Below, in pieces: positions 58,761-64,000 of a DNA stretch of 64,000 nucleotides. This DNA comes from Hydnum rufescens UP504 (Eukaryota; Basidiomycota; Agaricomycetes; Cantharellales; Hydnaceae). A model generated the notes under the pieces. It searched no databases and had not been told where the DNA came from. It saw only the letters and a program-made list of their open reading frames with translations. The DNA lies in assembly GCA_014904985.1 (NCBI GenBank), contig MU128918.1, positions 124,001 through 188,000 of the forward strand, given 5' to 3'. The translations under genes and the position numbers were made by a program. The number at the start of each line of letters is the position of its first letter. Position 1 is the first letter of the stretch.

Positions 58761-61394
58761 TCATTGAAAAAGGTCAATGACGACCCCTTGCATTTTCCCG
58801 TCACGTATACTCTCGTAGATGATACTGACGTTGTCGCCGACCGTCAAATCCCCAAACCCGTCTTCGAATAGCGTGAGGTTTTCGTATCCGTGCATCTTTA
58901 TTCCAAGCGTGCAACGCACGAACTCGTACATGGGGCGGGTCCCACCGAGGAAGGGGCTCGCTGGTGCTGGACCACGAGTCCCATCAAGGTACTCGGTGCG
59001 AAGAGTATGGAGAAGATTGGCGGCGCGTTTGGCAAAGGAGGCGCGGAATGCTCCAATGCAGGTGAGCACATCGGCTATAGGCAGGCCGGAGCACTCCAAA
59101 CATGATGGGGACGAATGAAGGAACGAATTCACCAAGGGAGTGGTGCAGGCGGCAGCTGCGGATACCAGGCGAGGCACCGCATCTTCAGTCGTGCTGCTGT
59201 CAAGAGCATTACGTACGGCGGTAAGAAGGGTAGGGTAAAGGGCTGTTTGTGCTGTTGTAGAGAGATGGGCGTCGAAGTGCACCGCGAGTTCATCGGAAAG
59301 GATAGTTTGTATGCCACGATCGAATTCTCGCTGAAGGGTGCGAAGGTCGAGAGCTAAGAGCATCCAATCAGTTGTTGATATATGATGGAGAGCCTATCAA
59401 TCAGAATGCATACCTTGACATAGTACGTATAGATATGAGGAAATAAGCTTAAAGGCGACACGTCAGTCAGGCGCAAGAGCATCAGGCGAATCAGAGTTCG
59501 CCCACCATTGTGAGAACTTCAAGGGAAGTGATAGTGGCACGAGCTGAAATGAGGGCAAGAGAACTATGCAACATCCTCGATCAGTGCAATTCATTACCCA
59601 TACACAATTGTACAACTTACTTTACAGATTGGTTGTGCATCTCCGCCGACTGAATGTGCGTCGAAACCGGATTCGCGAGGTATCCAAGTTCGGAGACGTA
59701 TGCAGCAGCCGCGATATCGATCCCTTTCCCGAAGTAATTCACGCTGGGCTCGGATGCAGCGAGGGATGGTGGAAGACCGTTGTTGAGAGCGGGATTAAGG
59801 AGTTCGGTCAATTGTGCGAAAAGAAGTTTGCCGAAGTGATGTAGCGAAAGACGAGTCTGTTCCATGGGATTTGTCACAGCCATAGCCTGGAAGTTTCCGC
59901 CGTGGTGGATGTGGCCGGACTCGCCATCAATAAGTGGGTTATCTGTGGCTGTTAATTCGGTTAATTTCGCATCTTTCGGCCTATGGAATCCAAAGATCAA
60001 AACTTACTCGAGTTACACTCTTGTGTCACCGCGGCGAGAGCCGACAAGATCGATTCCAACTGGGGGCCCAGGAATTGCGGTGCCGTCCGCAAGGCATACC
60101 TATCCTGCCGCAGCTTCCCCACGTCTTCCTTGATCGACAATTCTTTTTCCCCACCAAGTGCCGCAAAACTACTCCCTTGCAGGAGGTCATATATATTTCT
60201 GGCCACTTCAATTTGACCTCTATGGGGACGTGCCACATCATGGATGAACGGGTCGAATGAACCTAAGGAGCGATTCAGGATTACTGGGAATACCAGCGAG
60301 TACAATATCCCACCTTGCGCCCCGAGGAGGGCCTCCGTGCCCATCGCGGTGCACACTTGAGCGAGAAGGGCGACGTGCGCCGCAGTCGTTCAGTGCCAAC
60401 GTAGCCAAACCAGCCGAGAACGCAGTCCCATTCAGGAGACCCAGGTGCTCCTTTGCCTCAAAAACAACATGCTTGAGACCATGATCTCGGAATGCCTTTA
60501 TTGCTGGAACTATGCAACGAGGGCCGAAGGCGGCGGGACCATCGAATACACGAATAGCTGGGTTTCCAATCAGGGTTCCCGCCACATAAGACAGCGGAGA
60601 TAGATCTAAAGTTGAACGAGGCATTAGCCTAGGCCTGCGAATGCGAGGCATCTACGCACCTCCGGAAGCAGAGATACTGCCACGGAGAGGAACGACTGGA
60701 ATGATATTCTCCCGAAGGAGTTCGCCAAGTGCCGAGATGAACTCCCAGCGCACACCAGAGTGTCCGCGAATCAGACTGTTCATGCGAATCAAGACTGCAG
60801 CGCGTACCCATGATTCGGGCATGGAACTGTTGGCAATAGGATCGGAAAGAGGAAGCACAGTAGGGGGGTTGGACGAAGAAGGGAGAACACCTGCAGCCTG
60901 GTGCTGCAGAAGGGCTTTTCCAAGGACGAGAGAATGTTCAGTGCGGGTATCGGCGCTACCTCCGAATCCTATTCCGACGAATGATTACAATAGGATATAG
61001 AGCAATATAGTAATAACGCACCGGTGCTGACACCATAAGACGCTACATCCGGTGGCCAACTTGCCTTCGATGACTCTCTGGGCCTCGTCAACTCGTGAAC
61101 GGGCAGTGAAGGAGGATTCAAGAGTTACGGGAGTAGAATATCGTGCGGCAGCGACAACATCGGCTATGGAGAGGGTGTGGCCGTTGACGAGGACGGGTCT
61201 GCCCGCCCTAAACAACGGTGTGGAAAGTTGAGAAAATAGAAAAGGAGGCCAGAAGATGAGTAACTGAACTTGTGGGCATCCAGCTCCCTTTGTGTGCGAA
61301 TAAATGCGTCAAGCAGACTTGTATTCCCATCAGGCTTGGTGGGTGATACAGGGGCCACGCAACTGATGATGAAAGAGGAAGGCGCGATGGTCAT
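58761..61394 (-). CDS. Phenylalanine ammonia-lyase, copy 2
   Basis: A tandem paralogue of the gene at 52606-55255, same strand, with starts about 6.1 kb apart and closely similar along the whole coding region. It starts [20 protein letters not shown] (Met at 61394). It keeps [20 protein letters not shown], the lid loop with [22 protein letters not shown] with [18 protein letters not shown] after an intron, and the C-terminal end [13 protein letters not shown] (stop 58761). One extra base near 60384, in the codons for [14 protein letters not shown], shifts the frame; copy 1 is intact at this spot. So each copy has its own single-base insertion in the same exon, about 90 bases apart in equivalent coordinates. 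The N-terminal 15-20 residues and the [16 protein letters not shown] segment are the most divergent parts. Confidence 0.92.
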
Positions 61395-61984
61395 TGCAGG
61401 ATGCCACCGCAAGTCGTGGGCAAAAAGAACAGGCAGTGGATGCGCGGGCGGGCTCTGGAAAATAAGAGGTTTTATAACTCTCATGGCATCTCATGGCAGA
61501 GCCGCCTATCGCCTCCTAATGCCGCCTATTCGCCTTCTGTCAGGTATTGAAAGATCGCTTCCCAGCTTTCCATTTCCGGATTGGCCGAAAGGTGATCATA
61601 TGGTGAACGACCAATGAAAAATGCGCTATTGCTTTCCAGACGCAATGGGGAGCTAGTGAGACCTTGTGGACGGCGGCTTGGCCTCTCCAGGTTGTTATCC
61701 GCAAGTTAAGCCACTAAGACCGCAGAGATTTCAATTTAACTTCGCTTCCTCATTGGACGCTTTTGTCTGCCTGGGAAGCCTTTAAAAACCGGTCCTTTTG
61801 TGGATCCTTCCCTGGGCCCTGAGGGAAAGTGTCGCGATCCAAGGCACAATAGGCGGGAACCCTGAACAAAAGAGCAACGGGGGCTTCGGTTATACCCGCT
61901 CAATTCACTTCCTTGGCACCTCTGAAGCATAACGCCAGAGTCATTTGAATGACCACCTGACTCAGCCTCAACCCTTTTTCATCC
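61395..61984. other. Divergent promoter region of PAL copy 2 and the FAD oxidase
   Basis: About 590 bp between head-to-head genes. No coding motif was recognised. Short T- and A-rich stretches near 61600-61760 may belong to the promoters. Confidence 0.4.
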
Positions 61985-63559
61985 ATGCCCCAGCCCCAAC
62001 ATGTCTTGATTGTTGGCGCTGGCTGTTTTGGCCTGTCAACAGCAATCCATCTGCTATCTCGCGGCTATCGGATAACCGTCGTAGATAGAGCCGCCACATT
62101 GCCAGCGCCTGACGCTGCCTCGACCGATCTGAACAAAATCGTCAGGAGCTCTTACGCCGATCCTTTCTATGCCAGCTTGCTCGAGAGGCCATCCATAACT
62201 GGAAGAGTGGTGGATGGGGAGATATCTATCATGAGTGATGGACGCTACTTGTAAAGACCCACTCACATGTTCATGCAGCCCCTCTTTCCAGATCTGGGGT
62301 TATGAATCTAATCCCCATTGACCGCCCCGATTCCTACATGCACGCTGCCTATGAGAACGATAAGGCGCTGGGATCGCAAATCACTGGCCTTCTCAATGCC
62401 ACCTCTATCGCTGATCATTTTCCTAAAGGTCTAAGGCTTGGATCACGCACAGCCGCTGGCTATCTCAATATAGAAGGCGGCTGGGCCAACGCCTCCGAGG
62501 GTATCCGCCGGGCCGTAGACATAGTGCGAGCCGGAAATGGCGAAATCTTGGAGGGGCGCGAGGTCTCCCATGTCAATTTCGGGACCGCCGGGCAGGCAGG
62601 GGGAGTTACGCTCGTATCTGGAGAGATAATTGATGCAGATGTCACCATCATTGCCACGGGTTCTTGGACGGGCTCTCTGCTTTCGGACGTGGCCCTAGGG
62701 CTGGATGATCGAATCCTTGCAACAGGGTGCCACCTAATCCTGTTCCGTATCAAATTTTGAAAACTCAAGGTGCATGCTACTCCTCCCAGACAAAGTCTTG
62801 GGACCGTCACTCTCAGTGATGAAGAGGCAGACCTCTATCGCAAGTGTCCTGTAGTTCTCGATTTCGACACCGGCTTTTACCTCTTCCCCGTAAGTACCAG
62901 TCCGCGTCCGTTCCTCGTGGCCGCGGCCAACTATCCATGCTAAACAGCCCAATGCGGAAAACGTAATGAAAGTCGCCATTCATGACAAGGGCTACGTCAA
63001 TATGCAAAGGCCCACCCCGTCGATCGGGAGTAGGCTCGTCTCAACACCGCGTACCATCACATCTCACCCAGTCGACGGGACAGCAATTCCGCGAGAAATG
63101 GTAGACCGCTTACATTCTGGACTCGCGAGTATTTACCCCGACCTTGCCGCTTCACATTCGTTTGACACTACACGCCTGTGCTGGTATACGGATACTCCTG
63201 ATGCTAATTGGCTCATTGATTTCCATCCTGAGCATCCTGGGGTACTATTTGCCACGGGAGGATCAGGGCATGCGTACAAGGTACCAACTCCATTTCGAAT
63301 ACCTCTATGGCCGCTCCCTCTTCCGTCTGCTTCTTGTGGGAGTTGCCTAACCTTTTGTTTCCCGTTGCTCTCGGTCTAGTTTCTTCCCGTCATCGGACGC
63401 CTCGTCGCTGATCGTCTAGAGGGGAAGCTGGATCCCGACCTCGCCGCACGGTTCTCTTTCACTCGCCCGAGGAAAGCTGAAGATGGAACGAGACTTGACC
63501 AAACTCATAGGAACCTTGACGAGCAAGCATTGAGCTTGGATTATATCCCGGAGAACTGA
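61985..63559 (+). CDS. FAD-dependent amine/amino-acid oxidase (sarcosine or fructosyl-amino-acid oxidase type)
   Basis: The N-terminus QHVLIVGAGCFGLSTAIHLL is the FAD-binding Rossmann motif (GxGxxG). The early region reads DLNKIVRSSYADPFYASL, then AREAIHNWKSGGWGDIYHES (in the alternative frame), an intron, then GVMNLIPIDRPDSYMHAAYE. The middle includes AAGYLNIEGGWANASEGIRR and the second-half FAD region DVTIIATGSWTGSLLSDVAL. Later exons give DRLHSGLASIYPDLAASHSF, RLCWYTDTPDANWLIDFHPE HPGVLFATGGSGHAYK (DAO-type ending), then FLPVIGRLVADRLEGKLDPD, and end LDYIPEN with stop at 63557-63559. The family oxidises secondary amines (sarcosine, fructosyl amino acids) with release of hydrogen peroxide; the substrate is not clear. 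A base is missing near 62175-62180 (before AREAIHNW). Starts about 590 bp from PAL copy 2. Confidence 0.85.
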
Positions 63560-64000
63560 TTCGCAATCTGTGCTCAGATATAGGAAGCGTCACCGCGATT
63601 TTCCACCACTGATTCAGTAGACACATTTATCTTCATCCTTTCCTTTGTTTCCAAGCCGAGCATCCATTGGGGCACATTGTTCCTTTATATATTCATTCAA
63701 CTAGCACTGTTGATTGGTTGTGCCCCCTCTAGAGCCATCCAGTGTGATAAGCCATCACACCAAAATTGGTTTCATGAAAAGAGAACATGACGTGAAAGCC
63801 ACGGCCCACGGCCACGGCCGGCGCACGTGGGAAGGACGTAAATTAAAGGAGGGGGCCACAACACTACTGTATTCTCAGATCGGGGCCCGGCATTGAAGAG
63901 CCCCAGCCACCAAGCAAACGATGACATGCGAGATGGTAGAAAACAAGACACAGGTCGGTCAATGCACAGGCACATGAGAGGCGCCTTGGGGGCGGCCTCG
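63560..64000. other. Intergenic, right edge
   Basis: About 440 bp after the FAD oxidase stop. No recognised gene. A CCACGGCC repeat lies at about 63800-63817. Confidence 0.4.

Noticed and set aside
1..64000. CRISPR arrays, prophage, bacterial operons or intact transposons
   Set aside because: No repeat-spacer arrays, integrases, terminal repeats or transposase motifs seen; gene structure is eukaryotic.

Overview
The window is nuclear DNA of a filamentous fungus, most likely an Agaricomycete basidiomycete. Genes are split by many short GT-AG introns of about 45-70 bp, lie on both strands at high density, and encode eukaryotic families: GPI transamidase, oligosaccharyltransferase, coatomer, myosin II, spliceosome, autophagy and ergosterol proteins. 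Two phenylalanine ammonia-lyases and an F-box protein would fit a Rhizoctonia/Ceratobasidium-like lineage, but that placement is inference. There are no operons, CRISPR arrays or phage genes.

Layout. 1-2761: 3' part of a secreted calcineurin-like phosphoesterase. 2.9-15.2 kb: an inverted repeat whose two arms (about 2.2 kb each) carry the GPI transamidase subunit PIG-S in opposite orientation. Between the arms lie an F-box gene, an SDR-type reductase and sterol 24-C-methyltransferase (ERG6). 15.4-24.7 kb: a Gbp2/Hrb1-like three-RRM protein, the oligosaccharyltransferase subunit Swp1/ribophorin II, an unrecognised gene, a tRNA-Arg(CCT), dihydrofolate synthase (FOL3) and ribosomal protein L23/uL14. 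24.7-28.8 kb: ATG10 and a large alpha/beta-hydrolase. 28.9-36.7 kb: myosin II heavy chain. 37.3-46.6 kb: a TPR protein, coatomer zeta (RET3), a Cdc15/Imp2/Hof1-type F-BAR-SH3 protein, CWC15 and FCF1. 46.9-50.9 kb: a CSC1/OSCA-type (DUF221) channel. 52.6-61.4 kb: two tandem phenylalanine ammonia-lyase genes separated by about 3.5 kb of gene-poor DNA. 62.0-63.6 kb: an FAD-dependent amine/amino-acid oxidase.

Most genes are housekeeping and not functionally clustered. There are themes: GPI anchoring and N-glycosylation in the ER (PIG-S, Swp1), COPI traffic (RET3), cytokinesis (myosin II and the F-BAR protein within about 7 kb of each other), and mRNA handling (Gbp2-like, CWC15). Five gene pairs are head-to-head with start codons about 70-160 bp apart, suggesting shared promoters.

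The strongest global signal is technical or evolutionary. Single-nucleotide frameshifts interrupt at least eight otherwise well conserved genes, some of them usually essential (ERG6, FCF1, myosin II), while others are clean (FOL3, L23, CWC15, Gbp2-like, RET3). This looks more like residual indel errors of the assembly than mass pseudogenisation. It must be settled before calling either PIG-S or PAL copy dead. The one break an indel error does not explain is the TGA at codon 17 of PIG-S copy A. I found no convincing new biological system; the best candidates for follow-up are the inverted PIG-S duplication and the PAL tandem array.
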